Source: Clostridium saccharoperbutylacetonicum N1-4(HMT)
GTDB taxonomy: Bacteria > Bacillota > Clostridia > Clostridiales > Clostridiaceae
Length of the DNA: 64,000 bases
Direction of reading: 5' to 3'
NCBI RefSeq assembly: GCF_000340885.1
Contig: NC_020291.1
Location: forward strand, 5,021,001 to 5,085,000
The notes below the pieces were generated by a model. The model was given only the letters and a program-made list of their open reading frames with translations. It searched no databases and had not been told where the DNA came from. The position numbers were made by a program, and so were the translations under genes. Positions 1 through 8,902 of this stretch are shown here, piece after piece; position 1 is the stretch's first letter; each line of letters begins with the position of its first letter.

Positions 1-415
1 CATTTTGATATACTTCTACTTCCAGCCATTTTGATAAAGCATTTACAACTGCAGCACCAACTCCATGTAGTCCTCCAGATGTTTTATAATTTTTATTATT
101 AAATTTACCTCCCGTATGAAGTTCAGTAAATACCATTTCGACTCCCGATTTCTTTTTAACTGGATGAATACCTGTAGGAATACCTCTTGCATTATCTATT
201 ACAGTAACGCTTTTATCTTCATTTAAGATTATAGTTACTTTATTTCCATAGCCATTAGCTATTTCATCTATGGCATTATCAACTATTTCCCAAATACAAT
301 GATGTAGACCTTTGCTTCCTGTAGAACCTATATACATTCCAGGTCTTATCCTTACTGGTTCTAGTTTTTCTAATGATGTTAAATCTGTTACATCATAAGT
401 ATTTTTCAATTCCAT
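1..415 (-). CDS. parE: DNA topoisomerase IV subunit B, 5' end (partial)
   Basis: This is the N-terminal ~138 codons of a GHKL-ATPase type II topoisomerase B subunit, which uses ATP to drive DNA strand passage. The start is ATG at 415, preceded by a strong GGAGGAG ribosome site. Visible motifs are RPGMYIGST near residue 24, the ATP-binding IVDNAIDEIANG near residue 45, the IDNARGIP loop and HTGGKF. The gene runs off the left edge of the window, so the rest is unseen. The RPGMYIGSTGSKGLHH wording favours ParE or a second GyrB-like copy; the two cannot be separated from this fragment, and the partner parA/parC gene would lie outside the window. Confidence 0.85.
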   Translation of the reverse strand, partial: MELKNTYDVTDLTSLEKLEPVRIRPGMYIGSTGSKGLHHCIWEIVDNAIDEIANGYGNKVTIILNEDKSVTVIDNARGIPTGIHPVKKKSGVEMVFTELHTGGKFNNKNYKTSGGLHGVGAAVVNALSKWLEVEVYQN

Positions 416-521
416 AAAACTCCTCCGTTTGAACACCAGTTCTTATTTGTTCATTATAAACTTACTCTATAAAATATACTTCCTTTATCGTACAATGTCA
501 AAAAAACTTAACTTCTAATTA

Positions 522-560
522 ATAAAGAGTGCACTATCAAATTAATAATACACTCTTTAT
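522..560 (-). terminator. hairpin downstream of the GT2 gene
   Basis: Arms at 522-531 and 551-560 (ATAAAGAGTG / CACTCTTTAT) are perfectly complementary over 10 bp. They lie just after the glycosyltransferase stop on the minus strand. The T-tract is weak, so this is a probable rather than certain terminator. Confidence 0.5.
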
Positions 561-579
561 ACCTCAATAATCAGAAGCT

Positions 580-1968
580 TTATACATCACATATTTCTAT
601 TTTTCTAACATGCTTAGTATGGCTCCACTCTTTATTATTCTTGTTTAATATACCTTGTATTGAAATAGGGAACCATGTTATTGTATATAATCCATATAAC
701 CAGAATCTATAGAATAAAACAAATTGTTTCTTTCCTAGTAATATCCCTGTTAACACTAAAAATGCTAAATTATATCCAATACTAATTGCTAATGCTACTA
801 ACCAATCTCTAGTATTTGTTGCTAAATATGGAACTACAAAAACATTACTTGAATATAAAATTTCCATTAACATGAATTGTTTTGAAATTTTCTTATCTAT
901 TAACAACGTAAGTGGTGTCAATAAAAATTGAATAACACAAAATGCTTTAAATGCATCATCACTAAACAAGTAATTAATAATAAAAATATTAACTCCACTG
1001 GTATTGGATTGTATTAATGTTAAAATAGTTGATATACCTATTAATACTGTTACAAATGGTTGTAAAACATATAATGCACAGTCGAAAATATAAAATTTTC
1101 TTTCTAAAACTGCTTTCTTTAGTAATTTAAAGAAATATCTTGAAGCAACATCAGTAAAACCTTGCATCCATCTTTTTCTTTGCGACCATGACTGCTTTAA
1201 TTTCAATGGCTTTTCATCATATATTATAGCATCGTGTGCCCATCCTACTTTTTCTCCATTTAACACAAGTTTACAAGTAAATTCTAAATCCTCTGTTAAG
1301 CAAGTTGCACCCCATCCTAGTTTTTTTAATGTATTTGTTTCTAAAACAAATCCTGTACCACCAATTTGACTTGTTAATCCCAAATTTGCTTTAGCTAATT
1401 GATTCATTCTGTTCTGAGTCCAAAAACCTATAGAATAACTTGATGCTATCCACGAATCTTCAGGGTTTTTACTATCAATGTATCCCTGTACAACTTTATA
1501 TCCTTCTTGCATTTTGGAATTCATTTCTTTTAAGAAATCTTTATGTACAAGATTGTCTGCATCAAATATTGCAATAGCATCATATTGTTTTTCCATAGCA
1601 AATAATTTTGAAAACATCCATTCTAATGCATATCCTTTTCCTCTTTTGTCTTTAGAAAATCTTTCACAAACATTAACACCATAACCTTTAGCTATTTTAG
1701 CTGTATTATCCGTACAATTATCTGCAATTACAAAAACATCATACATTTCCTTAGGATAATCTAATTTCATCATACTCTCTATAAGACTTCCAATAACAAC
1801 TTCTTCATTATGCGCTGCAATTAACATTGCAAATTTATTCTTAGGCGTATAATTCTTTTTTTCTTCTTTTCTAAATAAACCAGCAATTCCTAAAAACAAA
1901 TAATAGCATATTATTGCAAAAACCAAAATTTGAAATATAGCTGTTATGGTCAAAATATATTCTCCCAT
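580..1968 (-). CDS. membrane glycosyltransferase family 2 (processive-type)
   Basis: A GT2 enzyme with the BcsA/IcaA-like architecture: one N-terminal membrane helix (about residues 5-30), a cytosolic GT-A domain, and three to four C-terminal helices (about 290-450). Key motifs are FDADN (about residue 136, metal/nucleotide-sugar binding), the catalytic TED (about 226), and QRKRW (about 263), the QxxRW signature of processive enzymes. ATG at 1968 is chosen because AGGAG lies 8 nt upstream; a GTG 9 nt earlier overlaps that ribosome site. The product is probably a cell-surface polysaccharide, but the sugar cannot be read from sequence. It is monocistronic, between parE and the rhomboid gene. 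It lacks an obvious PilZ domain. Confidence 0.85.
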   Translation of the reverse strand: MGEYILTITAIFQILVFAIICYYLFLGIAGLFRKEEKKNYTPKNKFAMLIAAHNEEVVIGSLIESMMKLDYPKEMYDVFVIADNCTDNTAKIAKGYGVNVCERFSKDKRGKGYALEWMFSKLFAMEKQYDAIAIFDADNLVHKDFLKEMNSKMQEGYKVVQGYIDSKNPEDSWIASSYSIGFWTQNRMNQLAKANLGLTSQIGGTGFVLETNTLKKLGWGATCLTEDLEFTCKLVLNGEKVGWAHDAIIYDEKPLKLKQSWSQRKRWMQGFTDVASRYFFKLLKKAVLERKFYIFDCALYVLQPFVTVLIGISTILTLIQSNTSGVNIFIINYLFSDDAFKAFCVIQFLLTPLTLLIDKKISKQFMLMEILYSSNVFVVPYLATNTRDWLVALAISIGYNLAFLVLTGILLGKKQFVLFYRFWLYGLYTITWFPISIQGILNKNNKEWSHTKHVRKIEICDV

Positions 1969-2172
1969 TATGTTCACTCCTAATATTTAATGAGACCTGC
2001 TCCCATTTATTATTTTACATACTTATCATCGTACTATACCTACTTAATAATATTTCAATAAAAATAAAAAATCAAGTCTATTTTCTTAAGATAACATTAA
2101 TATTTCCAAATTTCATTTTTCTGAATTTTAAAATTTCAATTTTAGTAACATCTTTCAAATCAAAGGAACTAA

Positions 2173-3171
2173 TTATAATTTACCCATATTATTATTAAAT
2201 ATTTTATAACTTATGTATCCTGTTAAAACACCACCAACTAAGCCTCCAATATGAGCAAAGTTATCAATATTTGAGATGCTTAATCCTATAAATAAATTTA
2301 TAATTATAACCTGCATTAAACTAGACATATATTTTTTCTGAATTTTATTTCTCTCTATAAATGCAAAAGCTAAAAGTGCTCCCATCAAACCAAATATTGC
2401 TCCTGATGCCCCTACTGATATGCTATCCGGGCTCATAAAATAACTTAATGCTGATGCCGTTATAGAAGATACTATATAAATAATAAGATATTTCAGAGTC
2501 CCATAAATTTGTTCTATTTGAGGACCTATTATGTAGAGCGAATACATATTGCAAGCTATATGTATTAACCCAGAATGTAGAAAGGCACAAGTAAGCAATC
2601 TCCAAACCTGCCCTTTATCAATTAATGCATTATATTTCGCGCCATAATCCAATAAAACCTTTGTATCAATATCAAATAAACTTCCTGATAAAAAGGCTGT
2701 AATCAGAAATATTGCTATATTTATTACTATCAATCCACTAGTTAATAATTTATTTTCAAAATAACTTTTTCCTAACTTTCTATTTGTTGAAAAATTCTTT
2801 TGTATAGCATTTTCCCAAATTTGCTTTAGTGGAAGACAAGATTCATCACAAGCTATAACATTACCTCTATCTTTATTAATAATAAGCTTATTTATTGGAT
2901 GTACATGTTCCGTGTATATATAGCCTTCACTGGATAAAATCATCACATTAAGTGAAAACGGTTTATCTAATGTTTTTATGTACTCAAATGCTTCCAGTGA
3001 ATCTATATTTTCATTTGCTTCATCAGTTATTAAAACACAGTATATACCTTCTCGTAATTCTTTAATTGCAATATATACATCTTCTTTATGATAATTGCTA
3101 TAGTACTGCTTCATATAGAAATCTTCTCTATTTAATAAAGTTTTGTAAAATTCTTCTTTAATATTTTTCAT
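2173..3171 (-). CDS. rhomboid family intramembrane serine protease
   Basis: A 332-residue protein with an extra soluble N-terminal domain of about 140 residues followed by a rhomboid core of six to seven membrane helices. The catalytic dyad is visible: Ser256 in GASGAIFG and His307 in NFAHIGG. The helix-2 motif HIACNMYSLY gives the supporting His204/Asn208, and the loop WR is at 190-191. Rhomboids cleave substrates within the membrane; the substrate here is unknown. The N-terminal part resembles the extension found in B. subtilis GluP-type rhomboids. The ribosome site (ATAGGTAAAGC before ATG) is weak. It stands alone and is separated from pepF by a hairpin. Confidence 0.9.
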   Translation of the reverse strand: MKNIKEEFYKTLLNREDFYMKQYYSNYHKEDVYIAIKELREGIYCVLITDEANENIDSLEAFEYIKTLDKPFSLNVMILSSEGYIYTEHVHPINKLIINKDRGNVIACDESCLPLKQIWENAIQKNFSTNRKLGKSYFENKLLTSGLIVINIAIFLITAFLSGSLFDIDTKVLLDYGAKYNALIDKGQVWRLLTCAFLHSGLIHIACNMYSLYIIGPQIEQIYGTLKYLIIYIVSSITASALSYFMSPDSISVGASGAIFGLMGALLAFAFIERNKIQKKYMSSLMQVIIINLFIGLSISNIDNFAHIGGLVGGVLTGYISYKIFNNNMGKL

Positions 3172-3196
3172 GCTTTACCTATCCCAAATATAATTT

Positions 3197-3246
3197 CAAT
3201 GCACAATTTCAATATTTTATAACATCAAATTGACAATTGTGCATTG
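3197..3246 (-). terminator. hairpin downstream of pepF
   Basis: Arms CAATGCACAATT (3197-3208) and AATTGTGCATTG (3235-3246) match perfectly over 12 bp, starting 9 nt after the pepF stop on the minus strand. No long T-tract follows, so the terminator call is moderate. Confidence 0.5.
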
Positions 3247-3254
3247 TGTAAATT

Positions 3255-5039
3255 CTATTTACCTATCATATCTAAAAGTTCATTAAATCTCTTGATAGTT
3301 GCTTCTATAGGTGCATTAGACATCATATCTACACCTGCATTTTTCAAAATACTTATTGGATAATCGCTGCCACCAGCTTTTAAAAAGCCTTTATACTTCT
3401 CTACTGAATCTTCTTTACATTCTAATATTGATTTTGAGAATGCTGATGCTGCTGCATAACCTGTAGCATATTGATAAACATAAAAATCAGAATAAAAATG
3501 AGGAATTCTAGCCCATTCTACATCTATTTCTTTATCTATTATCATTTCACTTCCAAAATATTTAACATTTAAATCGTGCCACGCCTTATTATACTCATCA
3601 GCAGTTAATGGAATTCCTTGTTCTAAAGTTTCATGAGTATAAAGCTCAAATTCTGCAAACATCAATTGTCTGAAAACTGTTGTTCTAATTTGTTCTAATT
3701 CTTGATTAATTAGATAAAGCTTTTTCTTTTCATCTTTTTCATTTTCAATCAAATAGTGAATAAGCAAAGATTCATTAGTAGTTGATGCAACTTCTGCACA
3801 AAATAATGTATAACTCGAATAATGATATGGCTGTTCCTTTCTTGAGTAATAAGAATGTATTGAGTGACCCATTTCGTGAGCTAAAGTTGATACATCCTGC
3901 AAATCATTATTATAATTTAAAAGAACATAAGGCATAGTATCATATCCACCCCATGAATATGCACCACCTCTTTTTCCCTTATTTTCATATATATCTATCC
4001 ATCCATCCTTAATACCACTTTTAAATATATCTAAGTATTCAGTTCCAAGAGGTTTTAAAGCTTCTAAAACTGTATCAACTCCAGTATTAAACTCAATTTT
4101 TTCCTTTTCTATTTCAATTACCGGAACATATAAATCATACATATGGATTTCATCTAGGCCTAATAACTTTTTTTTAATTTCAACATATCTATGAAGAGAA
4201 TTTAAGTTGTCATTTATAACTTTAATAGCATTTCTATAAACATCTAATGGAATATTATTAGGCTTTAGTGAAGCTTCCAATGCACTTGAGTATTTTCTTA
4301 CTTTACTACTAAAATTAAAAGTTTTTATTGAAGCAGTTAAAGAAGTTGCTAGTGTATTTTTTAACTTGTCATATTCTCCGAATAGTCTTTCAAATGCAGC
4401 TTTTCTTACATTTATATTTTTACTTTTTATAAATGAAGAGTAATTTCCTTCTGTTAATTCAACTTCATTTCCTTCCTCGTCTTCTAATTTACCAAACGTC
4501 ATATCTGCATTAGTCAAAATGCTGTGTATTGCTGATGGAGCATCCAAACAATCTGAAGCTGCTGCTAATAATTCTTCCATTTCTTTTGATAGAATATGTG
4601 GTTTTTCTTTTAAGATATCTTCAATTAAAAATTTGTAATTCTTTAATTCACTTACTCTATTTATTTCCGCTTCAATAAATTTATCCTCTAGGCTTAAAAT
4701 TTCTGGAACAAAAAAAGCTGTATAACTTGCAAATTCAGCCATATATATATCAATTTTACTCATTAAAGCTTGATATGTTGTATTTGAAGTATCTTCATCA
4801 TATTTTAAATGTGCATAAATAAATAAATTTTCTGCTTTTCTTGATATTTCTTCATTAAATTTAAGATATTCTAAGATTTTTTCTCCATTAGTTAATTTCC
4901 CTGAATACTCATTTAATTTCATTGCCTGACTTTTTAGACTTTCAAAATCCTTTTCCCATGTTTCGATATTTGAATATATTTTATTAATATTCCATTTAAA
5001 TTTTTCTTCAATTTCTTCTCTTTTTCTTAATTCACTCAT
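3255..5039 (-). CDS. pepF: oligoendopeptidase F (M3 zinc peptidase)
   Basis: A 594-residue cytosolic metallopeptidase of family M3B that cleaves short peptides. The zinc motif HEMGH is at 388-392, with the third ligand Glu416 in CAEVASTTNE. The N-terminal PepF domain (about 10-190) and the M3 catalytic domain (about 200-580) are complete, and the length is normal for the family (about 600). ATG follows AAAGGGAAGG. It is monocistronic, followed by a hairpin. The likely role is general peptide turnover; no special partner is seen. Confidence 0.95.
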   Translation of the reverse strand: MSELRKREEIEEKFKWNINKIYSNIETWEKDFESLKSQAMKLNEYSGKLTNGEKILEYLKFNEEISRKAENLFIYAHLKYDEDTSNTTYQALMSKIDIYMAEFASYTAFFVPEILSLEDKFIEAEINRVSELKNYKFLIEDILKEKPHILSKEMEELLAAASDCLDAPSAIHSILTNADMTFGKLEDEEGNEVELTEGNYSSFIKSKNINVRKAAFERLFGEYDKLKNTLATSLTASIKTFNFSSKVRKYSSALEASLKPNNIPLDVYRNAIKVINDNLNSLHRYVEIKKKLLGLDEIHMYDLYVPVIEIEKEKIEFNTGVDTVLEALKPLGTEYLDIFKSGIKDGWIDIYENKGKRGGAYSWGGYDTMPYVLLNYNNDLQDVSTLAHEMGHSIHSYYSRKEQPYHYSSYTLFCAEVASTTNESLLIHYLIENEKDEKKKLYLINQELEQIRTTVFRQLMFAEFELYTHETLEQGIPLTADEYNKAWHDLNVKYFGSEMIIDKEIDVEWARIPHFYSDFYVYQYATGYAAASAFSKSILECKEDSVEKYKGFLKAGGSDYPISILKNAGVDMMSNAPIEATIKRFNELLDMIGK

Positions 5040-5060
5040 CTTAACACCTTCCCTTTCATT

Positions 5061-5120
5061 TAGTTATGAGCTCTGAGTTAACAGTTATGAGTTATTGATT
5101 TAACATTTACTGTTAACAAT
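5061..5120. repeat. short AGTTATGAGTT/AGTTAACAGTT-type repeat
   Basis: The gap upstream of pepF holds several imperfect copies of the words AGTTATGAG and GTTAACAGTTA. The same word family recurs in gaps near 14.1, 31.4, 43.5 and 45.8 kb. Confidence 0.55.
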
Positions 5121-5144
5121 TCTTATTTTGTTTTTATAATTAAA

Positions 5145-5546
5145 TTATTCTGAATATATTTCTTCTTTCCCTTTTATAGCTTCAAATACTGCATTCATTT
5201 CATTTTCTATTATTGCTACTGCTTCATGTATTTTTTCCTTCATTTCATTATAATCATCTTTATATTCAAATTTTATTATATATGTAGGATTATATTCTTC
5301 TTCATCTTCTTCTAATTCATATCCTTTTTCTACAAATGCTTCCTTATTAAATAAATCATATATAGCAGAGTATTCCCATTCTTCTACATCTTTATTTGTA
5401 TCAAAATACATATTTACAATTCCATCCAATACATAAAGTTTTTTTACAAACAATGCTCCTTCATTTACTTCGAAGCTTCCTAATTCTTTCTTTATAAAAC
5501 CTGTTTCATTATCTTTTTCTATTAATACTAAACTCGAAAAATCCAT
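5145..5546 (-). CDS. small acidic conserved clostridial protein (DUF6762-like)
   Basis: A soluble, acidic protein of about 133 residues with no signal peptide or membrane segment. A run of Glu/Asp lies near residues 103-107 (EEDEEEYNP), followed by a helical C-terminus. I recall similar Clostridium-only proteins grouped as DUF6762, but this link is from memory. ATG at 5546 is preferred (AGGATGG 7 nt upstream) over the GTG two codons earlier. Function unknown. It lies upstream of pepF on the same strand, about 105 nt away, so co-transcription is possible but not shown. Confidence 0.7.
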   Translation of the reverse strand: MDFSSLVLIEKDNETGFIKKELGSFEVNEGALFVKKLYVLDGIVNMYFDTNKDVEEWEYSAIYDLFNKEAFVEKGYELEEDEEEYNPTYIIKFEYKDDYNEMKEKIHEAVAIIENEMNAVFEAIKGKEEIYSE

Positions 5547-5747
5547 AAACACACCATCCTATTACTTTTATTATATTAGTTTTAACACTTTTTTAAACAT
5601 ATATGAATATTTTATTTATTGTGTTAATTAAAAAATAAATAATTATTTAAAATCATCTATATATCACTCTGATTATATCAAAAAAGGCAATTTATAACCA
5701 TAAAAATAAAATATAGCAATATATATAAATTTCTTAAACAAAATAGA

Positions 5748-5795
5748 CTATCTAAATGTAATAAAAATTTTAATACTTCTATTACATTTAGATAG
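5748..5795 (-). terminator. terminator of the dlt operon
   Basis: A perfect 16-bp stem, arms 5748-5763 and 5780-5795 (CTATCTAAATGTAATA and its complement), sits about 50 nt after the dltC stop. A T-rich stretch (TCTATTTTGTTT) follows on the minus strand. The rest of the gap 5547-5747 is AT-rich and shows nothing else. Confidence 0.75.
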
Positions 5796-5846
5796 CCTAA
5801 TCTTTTCCTATATTACTATTTATCCAACAATAGTCATCTAATTATA

Positions 5847-6077
5847 TTATTTTCTATTTTCTAAGAATTCAGCCAACTTATTAACTGTTGACATATCTTC
5901 TCTTTCTAAATCTGTAGGTTGAAGTTTTATTCCTAATTTCTCTTCCAATTTTAGCAATACTTCTATTATTGCTAGTGAATCTAATAATCCTGCATCAAAA
6001 AGATTTAAATCTAAATCTTCAGCAATTTCATCATTTCCTGTAACTTCAATAAATATTTCTAATACTTGTTCTTTCAT
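5847..6077 (-). CDS. dltC: D-alanyl carrier protein
   Basis: A 76-residue acyl-carrier protein. The phosphopantetheine site is Ser34 in LLDSLAII. DltA loads D-alanine onto the carrier as a thioester, and DltB/DltD pass it to teichoic acid. Length is typical (about 78). It is the last gene of the dlt operon, 14 nt after dltB, with AAAGGAG before ATG. Context with dltB and dltA makes the call firm. Confidence 0.95.
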   Translation of the reverse strand: MKEQVLEIFIEVTGNDEIAEDLDLNLFDAGLLDSLAIIEVLLKLEEKLGIKLQPTDLEREDMSTVNKLAEFLENRK

Positions 6078-6091
6078 TTTACATACTCCTT

Positions 6092-7246
6092 TTATTTAAA
6101 TAAATATCCTGAAAATATTAACATACCAAAACAAACTATATGGAATGTTATTGCTATTTGAACACAATTAAACCATTTTTGGTTCTTATTCTTTTTATAA
6201 AAAGTTGATTTTCTTTGATATATATCTGTTAATACTAACGCTACTCCTTGATATAACCCATATAAAATATAATATACAGTTAGCCCATGCCATAAGCCCA
6301 TAATAAACATTGTAATTATTTGTGCTACATGAGAAGCTGTAAATCTGCTTCTAAATCTTTTCTTCCTCATAGAATCCAATACAAATCTTGAAAAAATATA
6401 ATCTCCAAACCATCGTGACAAAGAAATATGCCATCGTGTCCAGAATTCTTTCATATCCTTGCTTAAGAAAGGCTTATTGAAATTCTCTGGGGTTTTAATA
6501 CCAAATATATAACTTGTTCCAATTGCAAATAAACTATATCCTGCAAAGTCAAAAAATAAATACATGGTATAAGCATACATATAATTTATACTATTTATTA
6601 TATTAACCTCTTTTGGTATATTTAGCAACCAATATGTGTCAATTAAATACGCAATTATAAATTTATATATTATTGCTATAAATATTTTTCTTAATCCAAC
6701 TAACAAAAATTCATTAACATATTCGTTTTTTTCTATTTTAGAATTTAAATTTTCTTCAAATCTCTTCCATCTATCAATAGGTCCAGAACTTAATGTAGGA
6801 AAGAATAAAATAAAATTAATAAAATCTATAAATTTAATTTCAGTAATTCTACCATCATAAATTTCAATTATTATTTGGATTGCCTTAAAGTTCAAATATG
6901 ACAAACCAATAAATCCAATGTATGGCGCAAACCTTGTAAGTCCAGCCACTTTAGTTATTATAACCGGAATTATTGACATAAACAAAAAGGCCCAATATAG
7001 ATATCTACTATCATTTTTTTTTCGAAGATATAAATATCCGTAAATCAGCGTAATTTCTCCAGCCAGAAACATCAAAAACATAATCAAGCCTATAGTTTTT
7101 CCCATTATGAGATAAATCATAGCTATTGATACTATTAATCCATAATATTTAATATTTATTCCTTTTAAGGCTAATACTATAGCTGGAATAAAGGTTAATA
7201 ATAATAGATATAAATAAAAGTAATCTCCATATTGTGTTAATTTCAT
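6092..7246 (-). CDS. dltB: D-alanyl transfer protein, MBOAT family
   Basis: A 384-residue polytopic membrane protein (about ten or more helices) of the MBOAT acyltransferase family. It moves D-alanine from DltC across the membrane. The conserved His320 is in GLWHGLT, and the second conserved His273 in RWHISLS. The start codon overlaps the dltA stop by one base (TAATG), with GGAGGACCT as ribosome site inside dltA, so the two are translationally coupled. Confidence 0.95.
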   Translation of the reverse strand: MKLTQYGDYFYLYLLLLTFIPAIVLALKGINIKYYGLIVSIAMIYLIMGKTIGLIMFLMFLAGEITLIYGYLYLRKKNDSRYLYWAFLFMSIIPVIITKVAGLTRFAPYIGFIGLSYLNFKAIQIIIEIYDGRITEIKFIDFINFILFFPTLSSGPIDRWKRFEENLNSKIEKNEYVNEFLLVGLRKIFIAIIYKFIIAYLIDTYWLLNIPKEVNIINSINYMYAYTMYLFFDFAGYSLFAIGTSYIFGIKTPENFNKPFLSKDMKEFWTRWHISLSRWFGDYIFSRFVLDSMRKKRFRSRFTASHVAQIITMFIMGLWHGLTVYYILYGLYQGVALVLTDIYQRKSTFYKKNKNQKWFNCVQIAITFHIVCFGMLIFSGYLFK

Positions 7247-8760
7247 TATAGGTCCTCCAATAATTTTTTCCTGTCAATCTTTCCATTCACATTAGTAGGA
7301 AATTGTGTAACTATTTTTATGTTTCTTGGGACCATATATGACGGAATTAATTCTCCTAATTCTTTTTTTATTGCGATTCCATTCTTTAATCCACTTAACC
7401 CGTTATCTTCCTTTAATTCAATAAAAGCTGTTAAATAAGCAATTTTATCATCTTTATTAACTGGCACAACAGCAGCATTTTTTACATTACTTACTTTTAC
7501 CAAATTGTTTTCTATGTCTTCTATTTCTATTCTGTAACCATTAAGCTTTATTTGGAAATCCTTTCTACCACAGTAATATAAATTCCCATTTACATAATAT
7601 CCTAAGTCACCTGTTCTATATGCTCTACAGTTAGTACCATTATATTCATCATAAAAAAATGCTTTATCTGTCATTTCCTTATTGTTAAAGTATCCTTTAC
7701 TTACACTTGGACCTACAATTATGATTTCTCCCTTTTCTCCTTCATTTACTCTATTTCCAGCTTCATCAACGATTTTCACAACTGAAGTTTTCATTGGATA
7801 TCCTATAGGAAGGCTACCTTCTTGTGCAAGTGTCTCTCTATTCATGTCATTTGCACTTACTGCTACTGTTGCTTCTGTTGGCCCATATCCATTTACAATT
7901 CTTGTGCCTGGAAATCTATTTAAAAGTTCCTCGCAAAGAGGTTTTGGAAGAACTTCTCCTACGAATATCATAGCTTTCAAATCAGGAAGCATTATAGAAT
8001 TGAAGCTTTCTTCTACCACACACATACCTGCAAACGATGGAGTTGACACCCATATATTGATTCCTGATTCTCCCATATCATTAAACATATTTTTTAAATT
8101 TGAAAGAGTTTCCTTTGAATATCCATGCAAAGTTTTCCCATAACATAAGCCTGGATATATTGAAGTTACAGATAAATCAAAAGAATATGCAGCTTGATTC
8201 ATAAATACTTCTTCCGACTCATCTAAATGTAAATAATCTGCTATCCATTCAACAAAGTTATCTAAATTATTACTGCTTATTTGAACACCCTTTGGCTTTC
8301 CTGTACTTCCAGAAGTAAATAAAATATATGCATTTTCATCTTCTTTTACCCAACTACTTTTTTGAACTTCAATATCTTTGTACTCATTTTGTATTTCCAT
8401 AAGCTGTTCTTCTTTTAATACACGTATATTTTCAAAAGTGTTTTCTTTACTAAAGTCAATAAGCACCTTAGGGTTAACTTCACCTATAATTGCCTCTACT
8501 CTTTCTTTAGGATAACTAATGTCAATTGGTATATATGCTCTTCCTGATTTTAGAGCAGCCATCATTACTGCCATCATTAAATTTTCTTTATTTCCATATA
8601 TGATAATAGGAGTTCTATCATCTCCAAATTCTTTTAATAAAAATGCACCTATAGCTTCCGAAGTTTTATCTAAATCCATATAAGTCATTATATTTCCATC
8701 ACATTTTAATGCGATTCTATCTGTTTCAGAGTATTTTTTTATGCCTTCTAAAATCTTCAT
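7246..8760 (-). CDS. dltA: D-alanine--D-alanyl carrier protein ligase
   Basis: An ANL-superfamily adenylating enzyme of 504 residues that activates D-alanine with ATP and loads it on DltC. The phosphate-binding loop TSGSTGKPKG, the GYGPTE motif, YRTGDLG and the C-terminal NGKIDRKKL lysine motif are all visible. ATG at 8760 is chosen because AAAGGAGAT precedes it and DltA proteins start here; an upstream in-frame ATG at 8817 lies inside dltX and has no good ribosome site. It follows dltX and overlaps dltB by 1 nt. Confidence 0.95.
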   Translation of the reverse strand: MKILEGIKKYSETDRIALKCDGNIMTYMDLDKTSEAIGAFLLKEFGDDRTPIIIYGNKENLMMAVMMAALKSGRAYIPIDISYPKERVEAIIGEVNPKVLIDFSKENTFENIRVLKEEQLMEIQNEYKDIEVQKSSWVKEDENAYILFTSGSTGKPKGVQISSNNLDNFVEWIADYLHLDESEEVFMNQAAYSFDLSVTSIYPGLCYGKTLHGYSKETLSNLKNMFNDMGESGINIWVSTPSFAGMCVVEESFNSIMLPDLKAMIFVGEVLPKPLCEELLNRFPGTRIVNGYGPTEATVAVSANDMNRETLAQEGSLPIGYPMKTSVVKIVDEAGNRVNEGEKGEIIIVGPSVSKGYFNNKEMTDKAFFYDEYNGTNCRAYRTGDLGYYVNGNLYYCGRKDFQIKLNGYRIEIEDIENNLVKVSNVKNAAVVPVNKDDKIAYLTAFIELKEDNGLSGLKNGIAIKKELGELIPSYMVPRNIKIVTQFPTNVNGKIDRKKLLEDL

Positions 8761-8773
8761 TTTTTTATCTCCT

Positions 8774-8902
8774 TTAAAATTGATTATATACAAATGGTAT
8801 TTCATTAAATGGTTCAAATGTTAATATTAAGATTGCTAAAACAACTACTACAGAAGCTATTAAAGCAAAGCTTATCTCTTTATTAGTTTTTAAAATGCTC
8901 AT
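8774..8902 (-). CDS. dltX: DltX, small membrane subunit of teichoic D-alanylation
   Basis: A 42-residue reading frame between dltD and dltA. It has a charged N-terminus (MSILKTNKEIS), one hydrophobic helix at about residues 11-28, and the C-terminal PFVYNQF. DltX proteins are about 50 residues, single-pass, and end in a conserved F-[IV]-Y-N-x-F motif; the last six residues FVYNQF fit it. The start codon lies 20 nt inside the 3' end of dltD, with GAAGAAC as a weak ribosome site. The stop overlaps the dltA ribosome site (TAAAGGAG). In other Firmicutes dltX usually precedes dltA, as here. Confidence 0.8.
   Translation of the reverse strand: MSILKTNKEISFALIASVVVVLAILILTFEPFNEIPFVYNQF

Noticed and set aside
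7682..8143. 153-codon open frame on the plus strand
   Set aside because: It is antisense to dltA, which is fully conserved in motifs; no ribosome site or promoter.
8761..8817. Longer start for dltA
   Set aside because: The upstream ATG lies inside dltX and lacks a ribosome site; AAAGGAGAT before 8760 decides the start.
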